From positions 1 through 13,575 of the forward strand of contig JBGCEN010000232.1 in assembly GCA_045106435.1 (NCBI GenBank): a DNA stretch of 13,575 nt, read 5' to 3'. Positions 1-6,768 of this stretch are shown here, one piece after another. The notes below the pieces were generated by a model. That model ran no database searches. It was not told the DNA's origin and saw only the letters and a list, made by a program, of their open reading frames with translations. Both the position numbers and the translations under genes were made by a program. This DNA is from JBCCIM01 sp045106435. GTDB lineage: Bacteria > Bacteroidota > Rhodothermia > Rhodothermales > JAHQVL01. The first letter of the stretch is position 1. Each line of letters opens with the position of its first letter.

Positions 1-1
1 C

Positions 2-67
2 ATCAACCTATCTGGCGGTACGCTGGCATGGAGTGATGAAATTGACAGCAATGTGCCAAAGTACTGA
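2..67 (+). CDS. C-terminal end of a rhodanese-like domain protein (5' part outside window)
   Basis: An open frame enters from the left edge and ends at TGA 65-67. The 21 visible residues include a GG-T-LAW motif and end in DSNVPKY. This resembles the usual end of rhodanese (sulfurtransferase) domains, where a GG-hydrophobic-LAW segment is followed by an acidic stretch and a final P-x-Y. Such domains occur alone (GlpE-like) or at the C-terminus of MoeB/ThiF-type adenylyltransferases, and the visible part cannot tell these apart. The catalytic Cys would lie upstream of the window. A weak hairpin with a T-run follows directly, which supports a true gene end. The identification rests on a short motif, so it is moderate only. 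Confidence 0.6.
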   Translation: MNLSGGTLAWSDEIDSNVPKY

Positions 68-68
68 C

Positions 69-91
69 AAGTCTGTTAGAACAGCTTTTTT
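69..91 (+). terminator. Weak rho-independent terminator after the rhodanese-like gene
   Basis: A short stem (CTGT 73-76 pairing with ACAG 81-84, extended by AAG/CTT across a bulged T) is followed by six T residues at 86-91. It lies two bases after the stop codon of the plus-strand gene. The stem is short, so efficiency is uncertain. Confidence 0.45.
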
Positions 92-100
92 CATGAAAAA

Positions 101-155
101 CCTTGAACCTTAAACCCGGAACGAGTAACAGAAAGCGATAGCGAATCTGTTACTC
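101..155 (+). repeat. Dispersed core-plus-hairpin element, copy 1
   Basis: A 22-bp core (101-122: CCTTGAAC, C, TTAAAC, C, CGGAAC) is followed immediately by a perfect 10-bp stem (123-132 with 146-155) around a 13-nt loop. Copies 2 and 3 lie at 6681-6720 (+) and 9210-9256 (-). The distal arm of the stem overlaps the TGA stop (154-156 on the minus strand) of the GMC oxidoreductase gene. Read in that gene's direction the order is stop codon, hairpin, core. It could act as a 3'-end stabiliser or terminator, or be a REP-like mobile remnant. Confidence 0.65.
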
Positions 156-1653
156 AATTCAGCATCTTTTCTCCGACCCTTAAAGCCTGTGCAGCGATGG
201 TTAGTGCTGGATTCATGGCTGCAGAAGACGGGAAGAATGAGCTGTCCAGTACGTAAAGATTGTCCATGTCGTACGCTTTGCAGTATTCATCCAGTACAGC
301 AGTAGCAGGATCATTGCCGGCTTTAATGGTGCCGCACTGATGTGAGTTTGTTTCGATACCCATCTCCTCAATAAATACAAAAGGGTAGCCGGCATCTTTG
401 AGCATGGTGGTGGCTAGCTCACCCAGTTTGCGGTGAGATGCCACATTATTCGGCTTCCAGTGAACCTGAATTTTGCCAGCATTTGTAATGCTGATCCTGT
501 TCTCGTATTCCGGTAAGTCCTCAGACATCACCCACCAGTCGATGCTTCTGCTTGTCATGGCTTTCAGAATCGGGCGGGGCACGTAAGGCCGCGCAGCCGC
601 AACCATGGGCGCTTGAACTTTGCCCAATAACTGTAAATTGCCCAGGGGATAGGGCCAGTCAGGTCCGTTCAAATAAAAGTCGTTTATCGCGAGGGTTTTC
701 TGAAATACAACATCATTGCGCCGGCGCGGGTCGATGGCTACGAGAGCAGAGTTGTTGTGCACCATATAATTCCTTCCGACCTGATCGGAAGAATTCGCCA
801 GTCCCAGAGGATGTTTGTCACTGGCTGATCTCAGTAACAACGCTGCACTGTTTACTGCGCCGCAGGATACGATGAAGGTACCTGCAGTAATTTCTTTTAT
901 CTCTTCCTCGTGCATTATTTCTAACGCAACCACCTTCTTGCCTTGCGGATCTGTTAAGAGCCTTCTCGCATATGTATTTGCCAGCAAGGAGACATTCTTG
1001 CTTTCCAGTGCCGGCCTTACGCAACACACATCTGTATCACTTTTCGCGAGCACCATGCAGGGAAAACCGTCGCATGTTTTGCATCTTACACAGGCACCTC
1101 CTTCCCTTAGATCGATACCCATTGGGTAATAGAAAGGATTTAATCCCTGCTGCTGTAACCGGTCTGCAAGATCAGCTATGTACGATTCGTGAGGTACAGG
1201 CGGAAAGGGGAAGTCTCCGGATCTTGGAGGCTCCGTTGGATCGTCGTTTGCCTGTCCGTGCACCTTGTAGATTTTCTCGGCCTGTGCGTAATAAGGCTCC
1301 AGGTCATCATAGGAAAAAGGCCATGCCGGCGAAATACCTCCTTCATGTTCGAGATCCTCAAAATCTTCCTTTCTAAACCGGGGAAGCGCCGCACCATAAA
1401 GTTTTGTGTTTCCTCCGATGAAGTAATGCACGCCAGGATGAAAAGACGCCCCTGCGCTATCGTACCAAAGCTCTTTGGTTTTATATCGTTTTTTGAAATA
1501 GGCGTCTTGCGGACTCCAGTTTTGCGGCTCTTGCGGGAGGTAGTCGCCGCGTTCAACCAGGAGTACGCTGGCGCCGGCATCTTTCAGTGCATATGCCAAC
1601 GTGCCGCCTCCGGCGCCGGTGCCAATAATTACAAAATCAAAGGAGGTTTGCAT
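154..1653 (-). CDS. GMC-family FAD-dependent oxidoreductase with a four-cysteine motif
   Basis: This 499-aa protein matches glucose-methanol-choline (GMC) flavoproteins, which oxidise alcohols or sugars using FAD. Residues 7-20 form the Rossmann dinucleotide motif (GTGAGGG), with an acidic ribose-binding ER at 34-35. A GGNT...YGA segment around 80-88 is the usual FAD-contacting region. The catalytic pair is expected at His438 (SHQCG) and Asn481 (NPALT), 43 residues apart and typical of the C-terminal GMC domain. Residues 188-199 hold four Cys in the pattern C-x2-C-x2-C-x4-C (CVRCKTC, then C199). This pattern occurs in a subset of COG2303 proteins; whether it binds a metal cluster or forms disulfides is unknown. 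No signal peptide is seen. The ATG start has an AGAGG a few bases upstream. The gene diverges from the zinc-ribbon gene across 250 bp. The substrate cannot be assigned. Confidence 0.9.
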   Translation of the reverse strand: MQTSFDFVIIGTGAGGGTLAYALKDAGASVLLVERGDYLPQEPQNWSPQDAYFKKRYKTKELWYDSAGASFHPGVHYFIGGNTKLYGAALPRFRKEDFEDLEHEGGISPAWPFSYDDLEPYYAQAEKIYKVHGQANDDPTEPPRSGDFPFPPVPHESYIADLADRLQQQGLNPFYYPMGIDLREGGACVRCKTCDGFPCMVLAKSDTDVCCVRPALESKNVSLLANTYARRLLTDPQGKKVVALEIMHEEEIKEITAGTFIVSCGAVNSAALLLRSASDKHPLGLANSSDQVGRNYMVHNNSALVAIDPRRRNDVVFQKTLAINDFYLNGPDWPYPLGNLQLLGKVQAPMVAAARPYVPRPILKAMTSRSIDWWVMSEDLPEYENRISITNAGKIQVHWKPNNVASHRKLGELATTMLKDAGYPFVFIEEMGIETNSHQCGTIKAGNDPATAVLDEYCKAYDMDNLYVLDSSFFPSSAAMNPALTIAAQALRVGEKMLN

Positions 1654-1903
1654 ATGCCTCTAGCTTGTTTCGGGTTATGTATTCAATACGTGCAATGAAT
1701 GATCAGACGGCTGTCAATCAGTATGCGTCCATTCTTTTCTGAATATCTGATATGATAAAGGAAATTTCAATAAGGAAAATTTGATGTATACCTCTGGGGA
1801 CACGCTCGCTCTGAAACTATATTCAGTAGTTGAGATACGAATGGGCAAATTAAGTTGAATGCAATCTGACTTCTCGTCAGACAGAACATAAACGCTCGGG
1901 CAT

Positions 1904-2128
1904 ATGAATCCGGATAAGAAGAAAGTAACCTGCAAATGCGGACATGCCCGGGACCATTTCTGGGTCTCTCCCAAAGCTCAGTATTCTGGCTGGAGCTTTG
2001 TTATGGGCGTGTTTATGGGGCTTAGCGCCGGCGCCCCCAAAAGTATAAAATTCATCTGCAGAAAGTGTGATATGGTGATTGAGGAGAGTTTTGATAAAGA
2101 GACGATTCTGAAGTACAATCAGAGCTGA
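1904..2128 (+). CDS. Small zinc-ribbon-like protein, function unknown
   Basis: This 74-aa protein carries two cysteine knuckles, C10-x-C12-G-H and C52-x2-C55, a spacing suited to one four-ligand zinc ribbon. His14 and His18 are possible extra ligands. Between the knuckles lies a hydrophobic stretch (about residues 30-43, Trp/Phe/Val/Met/Gly rich) that could be a hairpin loop or a very short membrane-contacting segment. The C-terminus is acidic and mixed. I do not recognise a named family. The ATG follows a poor ribosome site. A small hairpin (1865-1870 with 1876-1881) lies in the leader. It is divergent from the GMC gene and separated from the downstream block by a large inverted repeat, so it is probably its own transcript. 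Confidence 0.7.
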   Translation: MNPDKKKVTCKCGHARDHFWVSPKAQYSGWSFVMGVFMGLSAGAPKSIKFICRKCDMVIEESFDKETILKYNQS

Positions 2129-2134
2129 GGGCGT

Positions 2135-2340
2135 AGGAGTCTGTGAGTCTGTGAGTCTGTGAGTCGGTACGTCTGTGAGTCAGTATGGTCTGTGGGTCTC
2201 TGTCTTACCTTTAAATCTGAATTGATGGGGAAATGTCTGCGGTGAGCAAACCGTCCACGCTATGCGTCCACGCCTTAATCTAACGGACTTACTGACGTAC
2301 CGACTTACTGACGTACCGACTTACTGACTCACAGACTCCT
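2135..2340. repeat. Large imperfect inverted repeat built from 8-bp words
   Basis: The arms at 2135-2185 and 2290-2340 are 51 bp each and match as inverted repeats at 41 of 51 positions by hand count. Each arm is a degenerate tandem of an 8-bp word of the type GTCTGTGA, GTCAGTAA or GTCGGTAC. The 104-bp centre has no gene; it contains a doubled GTCCACGC word at about 2250-2269. The gene-free stretch 2129-2464 is mostly this element. The remaining 124 bp before the next gene hold its leader and a GAGG ribosome site at about 2450. No clear target duplication flanks the arms. Confidence 0.75.
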
Positions 2341-2464
2341 ATACCCCCCAATTACACTAATTTCCCGCCTTCCACTGGCATCATGGGCCGAAACGGGTTA
2401 AATTCATCAAACGGCACTGAGGTTGTTGGTTTTACCACCCACTTATATTCGAGGTAAATAGATA

Positions 2465-2761
2465 ATGAGTAAAGTTCAAAAAGCAGTTGGAGGCATTAAA
2501 TACTGGCAGTTTTTCATCATACTGCTTGTGATTTCGCTCGGCGGTGTTTGGTATACGTTTAATTATGCCATCGAATTCTCTGCCTTTGCTGCTGCAATTG
2601 CAAAAGTGACCATAGCACTTGCTCTGTATTATCTGTTTGATTTATTGGTATTGCATGATGTGGATACTGTGGATGAGATTATTAAACAGAAAAATCTACC
2701 ATTAGCTATTTTCTTCCTGGGATATGCGATTATCATTGCTGCTTGTGTTTCTACTGCTTAA
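2465..2761 (+). CDS. Three-helix inner-membrane protein, possibly DUF350-like
   Basis: This 98-aa protein has three predicted membrane helices, at about residues 14-34, 38-63 and 76-97. The last segment (an acidic EII, then K-x-K-N, then LPLAIFFLG) resembles the conserved part of DUF350 membrane proteins, where a charged loop with an Asn leads into an Ala-rich helix. This is a by-eye resemblance only. A GAGG lies about 10 bases before the ATG. The 3' end overlaps the start of the downstream hydrolase gene by 38 bp, which suggests translational coupling. Its size and hydrophobicity could also fit a holin-like pore protein, but nothing in the sequence proves this. It opens the six-gene envelope block. 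Confidence 0.8.
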   Translation: MSKVQKAVGGIKYWQFFIILLVISLGGVWYTFNYAIEFSAFAAAIAKVTIALALYYLFDLLVLHDVDTVDEIIKQKNLPLAIFFLGYAIIIAACVSTA

Positions 2762-3542
2762 TCTGGCCTGCTCAACGAAGGGAGAGGTAGATAGTCAGGC
2801 GTCTCATTTTGTAAGCAATGTTTCTGCTACAAATTTACATTCAGCTTTTGAGGATCCCGATATATCTGTAGAGCAAGGAAGGGATTTTGCAGAGATACGG
2901 TCTTTTATGGGGCAGCCCTTGCTGGATACTACAGTTGCTGCCCTGGAGACTGCGCCGGCCATGCCCAAACATTTGGAGATTGCCGAAAGCTTTGCTGATG
3001 ATCCCACTACAGAAGTGCTGGAAGGCGGTGTTGTTGAAAATCCCAGTAATCGTTCTCCGGAGATTGATGGCTGGTTGTCAGCACTGGGGGTGCCCCTTGG
3101 TTTGCCTTATTGTGCTGCGTTCGTTTCTTTTTGTCTGACGGAATCAGAGGATGTGAAGCTACCGGAGACCCGTTCTGCCGGCGCCAGACAGTTTATCCAG
3201 AATGACAGCTTTCATGCAGACATGTGTGCTCAGAGCCTTGCAATGGCTTCTCCCAAGTGTAATGTAGAGGTCCCGGCCCGGGTTGTACAACGTGGTACAG
3301 CCCCCATTTTGCCTGGTTCGTTGGCTATTTGGAAGCGTAACAGAGATCCTCAGGATTGGAAAGGCCATATAGGCATGGTAAGAGAATGGTCCGGGCAGAA
3401 AGGCAAAACCGTCGAGGCGAATACGAGCTCAGGTGTGGTGGGTAATCAGGCTGATGGCGGCGGTGTGTATCTTCGCGAACGAGATCTCAAAATTGGGAGC
3501 TGGTTCAGGATTACGCACTTTACTTCTGTCGTGTTGAATTAG
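2724..3542 (+). CDS. Lipoprotein cysteine hydrolase of CHAP/TIGR02594 type
   Basis: This 272-aa protein starts with a short basic N-region and a Leu-rich core ending in NLAC, so Cys16 is a likely lipidation site with a relaxed lipobox. Residues 38-121 form a linker highly similar to the next gene. The catalytic module begins with NRSPEIDGWLSAL (109-121), followed by PYCAAFVSFC with Cys130 as the probable nucleophile. GHIG gives His215, and EANTSSG gives a possible third residue, Asn233. This order matches CHAP/NlpC-P60-like proteins that cut peptidoglycan peptides or amide bonds. Cys168 and Cys179 are an extra pair conserved in the paralogue and may form a disulfide. The start at 2724 is chosen because it creates the signal sequence, despite the 38-bp overlap with the upstream gene. 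Probable location is the periplasmic face of a membrane. The substrate is inferred from the family. Confidence 0.8.
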   Translation: MRLSLLLVFLLLNLACSTKGEVDSQASHFVSNVSATNLHSAFEDPDISVEQGRDFAEIRSFMGQPLLDTTVAALETAPAMPKHLEIAESFADDPTTEVLEGGVVENPSNRSPEIDGWLSALGVPLGLPYCAAFVSFCLTESEDVKLPETRSAGARQFIQNDSFHADMCAQSLAMASPKCNVEVPARVVQRGTAPILPGSLAIWKRNRDPQDWKGHIGMVREWSGQKGKTVEANTSSGVVGNQADGGGVYLRERDLKIGSWFRITHFTSVVLN

Positions 3543-3623
3543 TATGATGATTTATTCTCATCCGTTTCTGCCCCTCAAGAATCTGGACAAATCTTATCGA
3601 TACGCAATCAAATAGCATAGCAG

Positions 3624-4718
3624 ATGGATAGCAAATACATACATTTGATTGCCTTGATTGTGGCCGTGTTTTTTTCGGGTATTTATCTCAGGGGTGAAGG
3701 CGCCCGTAAGAAAGAGATAAAGCGCGAACTTAAAGCAATTGAGATGCGGCAGGCCGAAATCAACGACCTTGTCGACGAGATTAATACCACGGCTGCAATA
3801 AAAGACAGTTTGTTGAATTTGAAAATTGCGTTTGCAAAAGACGAGATCAGGATATTAAACAGAGGAGATTCTCTTGCGCGCGACTCCATTGATGTGCTTG
3901 GTGCCGAAATTATCGCGGTAAATAACAAGTTGAATCAACTCGCTCAGCAAATTAATAATGTGCCACGGTTTATTGTAGAAGAACCAGATTTACATTCAGC
4001 ATTTGTAGACCCGGATGCTTCTGTTTTGGCAGAAGTGGAATTTGAGCAAATACAAACTTTTGTCGGGCAGCCGTTGCTTGAAGCTACAGCAATCGCCATC
4101 GAGGAGGCGCCGGCAGCCCCAGCCCATCTCACCATTGCCGAAGGGTTTGCTGATGACCCTACTACTGAAGCTTTAGAAGGGGGGGTGGTAGAAGATCCGA
4201 ATAATAGATCTCCAGAGATAGACGGTTGGTTGTCGGCGTTATTGGCTGAGCCCTTTAATAGCGATGGTACCGGCGCACCATATTGTGCCGCTTTTACTTC
4301 CTTTTGTCTTCAACAAGCCGGCAATGTACGAACGCCCCAAACACGTTCTGCAAGAGCCAGGCATTTTGTGAAGAAAGGAGAGTTTGAAGCAGATATGTGC
4401 GCAAAAAGCCTCGCATTGAACAGGGCTGAATGTAATGTTGATGTGCCGGCTCGCGTTGTAATACGTGGTGTCGCGGCTCACATTCAGCCGGGTACGATGG
4501 TCATCTGGAAAAGTAAAAAGAATCCAGATGACACCTCAGGGCACATAGGATTTGTGCGGGAATGGGAAGGCCATAAAGGCAAGACCGTTGAGGGCAATAC
4601 GAGCTCTGGTATTCGGGGCAGTCAGTCAGATGGGACAGGGGTATACTTCAGGGAGCGGCTACTCGAAATGGGCAACTGGTTTCGTATCACGAATTTTAGA
4701 CCCGTAGTATTGAAATAG
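3624..4718 (+). CDS. Membrane-anchored coiled-coil protein fused to a CHAP-type hydrolase
   Basis: This 364-aa protein has three parts. Residues 6-23 are one membrane helix followed by a strongly basic segment (RGEGARKKEIKR). Residues about 28-113 are heptad-like and charged, predicted coiled coil. Residues 122-364 are a hydrolase module paralogous to the upstream lipoprotein, with Cys221 (PYCAAF), His307 (GHIG) and Asn325 (GNTSSG). Cys259 and Cys270 repeat the extra cysteine pair. In the linker and early hydrolase region about 59 of 84 residues match the upstream gene. The anchor matches the protein at 5153-5545 in 31 of the first 36 residues. It therefore looks like a fusion of the two modules found separately nearby. 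The positive charges after the helix favour a cytoplasmic C-terminus, which conflicts with a cell-wall role. No ribosome site is obvious. Confidence 0.85.
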   Translation: MDSKYIHLIALIVAVFFSGIYLRGEGARKKEIKRELKAIEMRQAEINDLVDEINTTAAIKDSLLNLKIAFAKDEIRILNRGDSLARDSIDVLGAEIIAVNNKLNQLAQQINNVPRFIVEEPDLHSAFVDPDASVLAEVEFEQIQTFVGQPLLEATAIAIEEAPAAPAHLTIAEGFADDPTTEALEGGVVEDPNNRSPEIDGWLSALLAEPFNSDGTGAPYCAAFTSFCLQQAGNVRTPQTRSARARHFVKKGEFEADMCAKSLALNRAECNVDVPARVVIRGVAAHIQPGTMVIWKSKKNPDDTSGHIGFVREWEGHKGKTVEGNTSSGIRGSQSDGTGVYFRERLLEMGNWFRITNFRPVVLK

Positions 4719-4728
4719 GACCAAGATA

Positions 4729-5118
4729 ATGAATGCACTCCTCACAACCTTGTTGGCAAATCCGAGCTATTTGAGCTTGGGAGCACTGGTGTTGTCGACA
4801 TTTTTTGCCGGCTCAATGCTGCAGGGTGATCGTATCAGGACGCAAGAAATCAAAGAAGAGCTGAGAGAAATTAAAGAAATGACGGCAGCGTCTCTTGTCG
4901 AGGTTGAGCAAATCCAGGTGAGGCTTGAGCAAGAGGATGCGAGATTGATTAAAGAAATTGGTCTGGCATATTCGGTGTTGGCTCAGCTTAATGAAAAAGA
5001 ACGCATCGCGCGGGCAGATCTGGAAGCGTCTGATCGGGAAAGGCAACGATTGGCAGATCAGCGAAGGCGGCAGCAAAATGCGGTGAATCAAAATGGCCGG
5101 CTGTTTTTTAGCAACTGA
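4729..5118 (+). CDS. Single-TM coiled-coil protein, anchor paralogue
   Basis: This 129-aa protein has one membrane helix at about 14-31 and a long charged helix (about 36-117, rich in Glu, Arg, Gln and Leu) predicted to be coiled coil. It aligns without gaps to the anchors of the neighbouring genes with a nine-residue offset, sharing SL-x-AL, FF-x-G, L-x-G and then R-x2-E-x-K-x-EL. It lacks any hydrolase module. The gene begins 10 bp after the previous stop, with AGGA about nine bases before the ATG, so co-transcription is very likely. Spanin-like or scaffold roles are possible; the function is not known. Confidence 0.8.
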   Translation: MNALLTTLLANPSYLSLGALVLSTFFAGSMLQGDRIRTQEIKEELREIKEMTAASLVEVEQIQVRLEQEDARLIKEIGLAYSVLAQLNEKERIARADLEASDRERQRLADQRRRQQNAVNQNGRLFFSN

Positions 5119-5152
5119 GTATTGATCGAGAAACTATCAGGACAGGCAGTTT

Positions 5153-5545
5153 ATGAACAATAACTACATCAGCCTCATCGCCTTGATTGTTGCCGTATTC
5201 TTCTCGGGCATTTATTTGCGCGGCGAAGGGGCAAGGAAGAAAGAATTAAAGCGTGAACTGGATGTCATTCGCGATCAGCAAGAGCAGATCATCGCACAGG
5301 TTGGCGAGATCAACAGGTTAACCGCAGAGCGAGACCAACTGTTGCTAAGCCGAATTGACAGCGCGCGTACGTACATAGATATTTTAAACGCTGAAGAAAA
5401 GTACACCTCGCAGCAAATAGCAAAGTTTGGAGACAACATTGAGTTGTTGCAAGAGGGCATTGATCAAAATCTTACGCGCATTACAGGCTCAGAAGGATTG
5501 ACCGTAACTCCGTCTGCGGGTGAAGTGATTTCCGGTGGCCAATAA
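5153..5545 (+). CDS. Single-TM coiled-coil protein, close anchor paralogue
   Basis: This 130-aa protein has a membrane helix at about 6-22, a basic GARKKELKREL segment and a coiled-coil region to about residue 108, ending in a short Gly/Ser/Thr-rich tail. The first 36 residues are nearly the same as those of the hydrolase fusion at 3624 (31 identical), although 17 of those 31 shared residues use different codons. The helix is thus conserved at protein level after long divergence. An AGGA precedes the ATG and the spacing to the previous gene is 34 bp. It has no enzyme domain. A partner or competitor of the fused enzyme in the same membrane complex is a reasonable inference. Confidence 0.8.
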   Translation: MNNNYISLIALIVAVFFSGIYLRGEGARKKELKRELDVIRDQQEQIIAQVGEINRLTAERDQLLLSRIDSARTYIDILNAEEKYTSQQIAKFGDNIELLQEGIDQNLTRITGSEGLTVTPSAGEVISGGQ

Positions 5546-5602
5546 GTCGCCTCGAAAACTTTCCATATTCCGATTTATAAAGATTACATCCGGCATTCCA
5601 TC

Positions 5603-6355
5603 ATGAAGACTATACATAAAACGATCAGTATTTTTTTGACCGGATTGTTCTTGCTGCTGGGTTCGACCCAGTTAGTAAAGGCTCAGGATGTGCAGCAACC
5701 TGTAGACGCAGGCACATTGGTCAGATCTGAACAGCCTGATACATTGTTGGGCGTGTTGAATAAAGCCTCGGCGGATTCTTTGATTGCAACGCTGACGCCG
5801 GATGAGGCGGATAGATTGCTTTCAAATCTGATTCAAGGCCAGAGTGCATTGTCAGCCAACGTAAGTAATTTTTCAAAAGAAGTTGAGTCGTTCTCTGTTG
5901 GGGACTCTAGCAATGTGTCTTTTGAATACATAGATGTAAGAAATAGAAACAGTCTGTTGCAATTGGCGGCCTCAATGACAGATAGCAGAGACTATCCGGT
6001 TGTTGTGTTCAAAAAAGCAGTGTTTATCCCGGGTATGGAAATCTTGAGAACACTGGATTTACAGATCAAAAACTATGAGCACAGGGACGGACAGTGGCAG
6101 ACGCTAGACTCAATTCACAAGGCCAAGTACCAGCAACTTCAAAACATTGTGGATTTGCAGGGGCAACGGGTTGCGAATTATAAAGCCGCCAATACACAAC
6201 TAAACGAGCAAATCAATCAGCTTGATAAACAGCTGACCTCGGCAGTTGAACTCACTGAGAAAAGCCTCAAAGGGCGCACGCGCAGAAATCTCTGGATTGG
6301 GACATTGGGCGGTGTATTTGGATTTTCCCTGGGAGTTCTCATTTCAGCGTTATAG
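5603..6355 (+). CDS. Exported coiled-coil protein with C-terminal membrane helix
   Basis: This 250-aa protein starts with a signal peptide (basic MKTIHK, hydrophobic core, likely cut after VKA at residue 27). Residues 28-160 are a mixed region of unknown fold. Residues about 165-222 are Gln/Asn/Lys-rich heptads predicted coiled coil. After a basic GRTRR segment, residues 229-250 form a Gly-rich membrane helix that ends the protein. No known family is recognised. It closes the co-directional block, 57 bp after its neighbour and before a hairpin at 6365-6392. Two hydrophobic ends with a coiled coil between them suggest a protein tethered in the envelope. The basic residues before the last helix are unusual if the middle is periplasmic. 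Confidence 0.75.
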   Translation: MKTIHKTISIFLTGLFLLLGSTQLVKAQDVQQPVDAGTLVRSEQPDTLLGVLNKASADSLIATLTPDEADRLLSNLIQGQSALSANVSNFSKEVESFSVGDSSNVSFEYIDVRNRNSLLQLAASMTDSRDYPVVVFKKAVFIPGMEILRTLDLQIKNYEHRDGQWQTLDSIHKAKYQQLQNIVDLQGQRVANYKAANTQLNEQINQLDKQLTSAVELTEKSLKGRTRRNLWIGTLGGVFGFSLGVLISAL

Positions 6356-6364
6356 TGCTTGAGC

Positions 6365-6392
6365 AACCCTGGATGAGTGCTTTTTCCAGGTT
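6365..6392 (+). terminator. Candidate terminator of the envelope block
   Basis: A 6-bp stem CCTGGA (6368-6373) pairs with TCCAGG (6385-6390) around an 11-nt loop, with AA/TT extending it across a bulged C. Only a short T-run follows. It lies 10 bases after the stop of the last block gene. Confidence 0.4.
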
Positions 6393-6680
6393 TATACTAT
6401 TTCCATTGCCACACTTGAAGTTCTTTTGCCCGGAGAAGTTTGTGAGTTCATGTGGTGAATTTACATGGGTTTTACAAGGGTATATTTGTATCTGGTGATT
6501 TTTCTTGACGCAAAACCTTATCATTACTACTACACTGACAAGTTTACAGGATTGGGTGCAATAGACGTCATTCTTGGCTTGTCGAAGGACTAAGTGCAAA
6601 CACAGATAAAAGTCGAATGGCCGCAAGCGCCATGTCAGATTTTGATTGTGAGTTACAGGTTTTTGCATAAAAATGCCAAA

Positions 6681-6720
6681 CCTTGAACGTTAAACTCGGA
6701 ACGAGTTACGAATCCGTGAC
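6681..6720 (+). repeat. Dispersed core-plus-hairpin element, copy 2
   Basis: The core at 6681-6702 matches copy 1 at 20 of 22 positions, and the next four bases (GAGT) also match. A 6-bp stem (GTTACG 6705-6710 with CGTGAC 6715-6720, one G-T wobble) and an AATC loop follow. Flanking bases also resemble copy 1 (a T-run, CAT, then an A-run just upstream). This copy is not at a gene 3' end; it sits 48 bp before the start of the choice-of-anchor gene. Confidence 0.6.
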
Positions 6721-6768
6721 GCCACTTAGTATTCTTACAATCGTTTTCAGGTACTATACCAAGACACC

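Larger units (their letters stand above)
6356..6768. other. Gene-free 413-bp region between the envelope block and the choice-of-anchor gene
   Basis: It holds the candidate terminator near its left end, copy 2 of the core-plus-hairpin element at 6681-6720, and the leader of the gene starting at 6769. I see no convincing promoter motif, RNA gene or conserved reading frame. A 109-codon minus-strand frame across most of it has no recognisable protein character. Confidence 0.6.

Noticed and set aside
1654..1698. AAAGGAGG followed by ATG on the plus strand, giving a 14-codon frame
   Set aside because: The purine-rich run is the codons of the GMC protein N-terminus read on the other strand, and the peptide is tiny with no other support.
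1189..1698. Long plus-strand frames antisense to the GMC gene
   Set aside because: They are shadows of the coding strand with no family motifs or ribosome sites.
1714..1974. An 86-codon minus-strand frame across the divergent region
   Set aside because: It runs antisense into the zinc-ribbon gene, whose cysteine pattern makes the plus strand far more credible.
2135..2340. CRISPR array
   Set aside because: The words are only 8 bp, adjoining and degenerate, with no unique spacers between them and no cas genes.
2465..6355. Standard phage holin-endolysin-spanin cassette
   Set aside because: No phage gene is near, two hydrolases and three homologous anchors are unlike a usual lysis set, and the helix charges do not match inner-membrane spanins. 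It remains a comparison only.
6339..6668. A 109-codon minus-strand frame in the gene-free region
   Set aside because: It overlaps the 3' end of the upstream gene and the candidate terminator, and its residue composition is unlike a folded protein.
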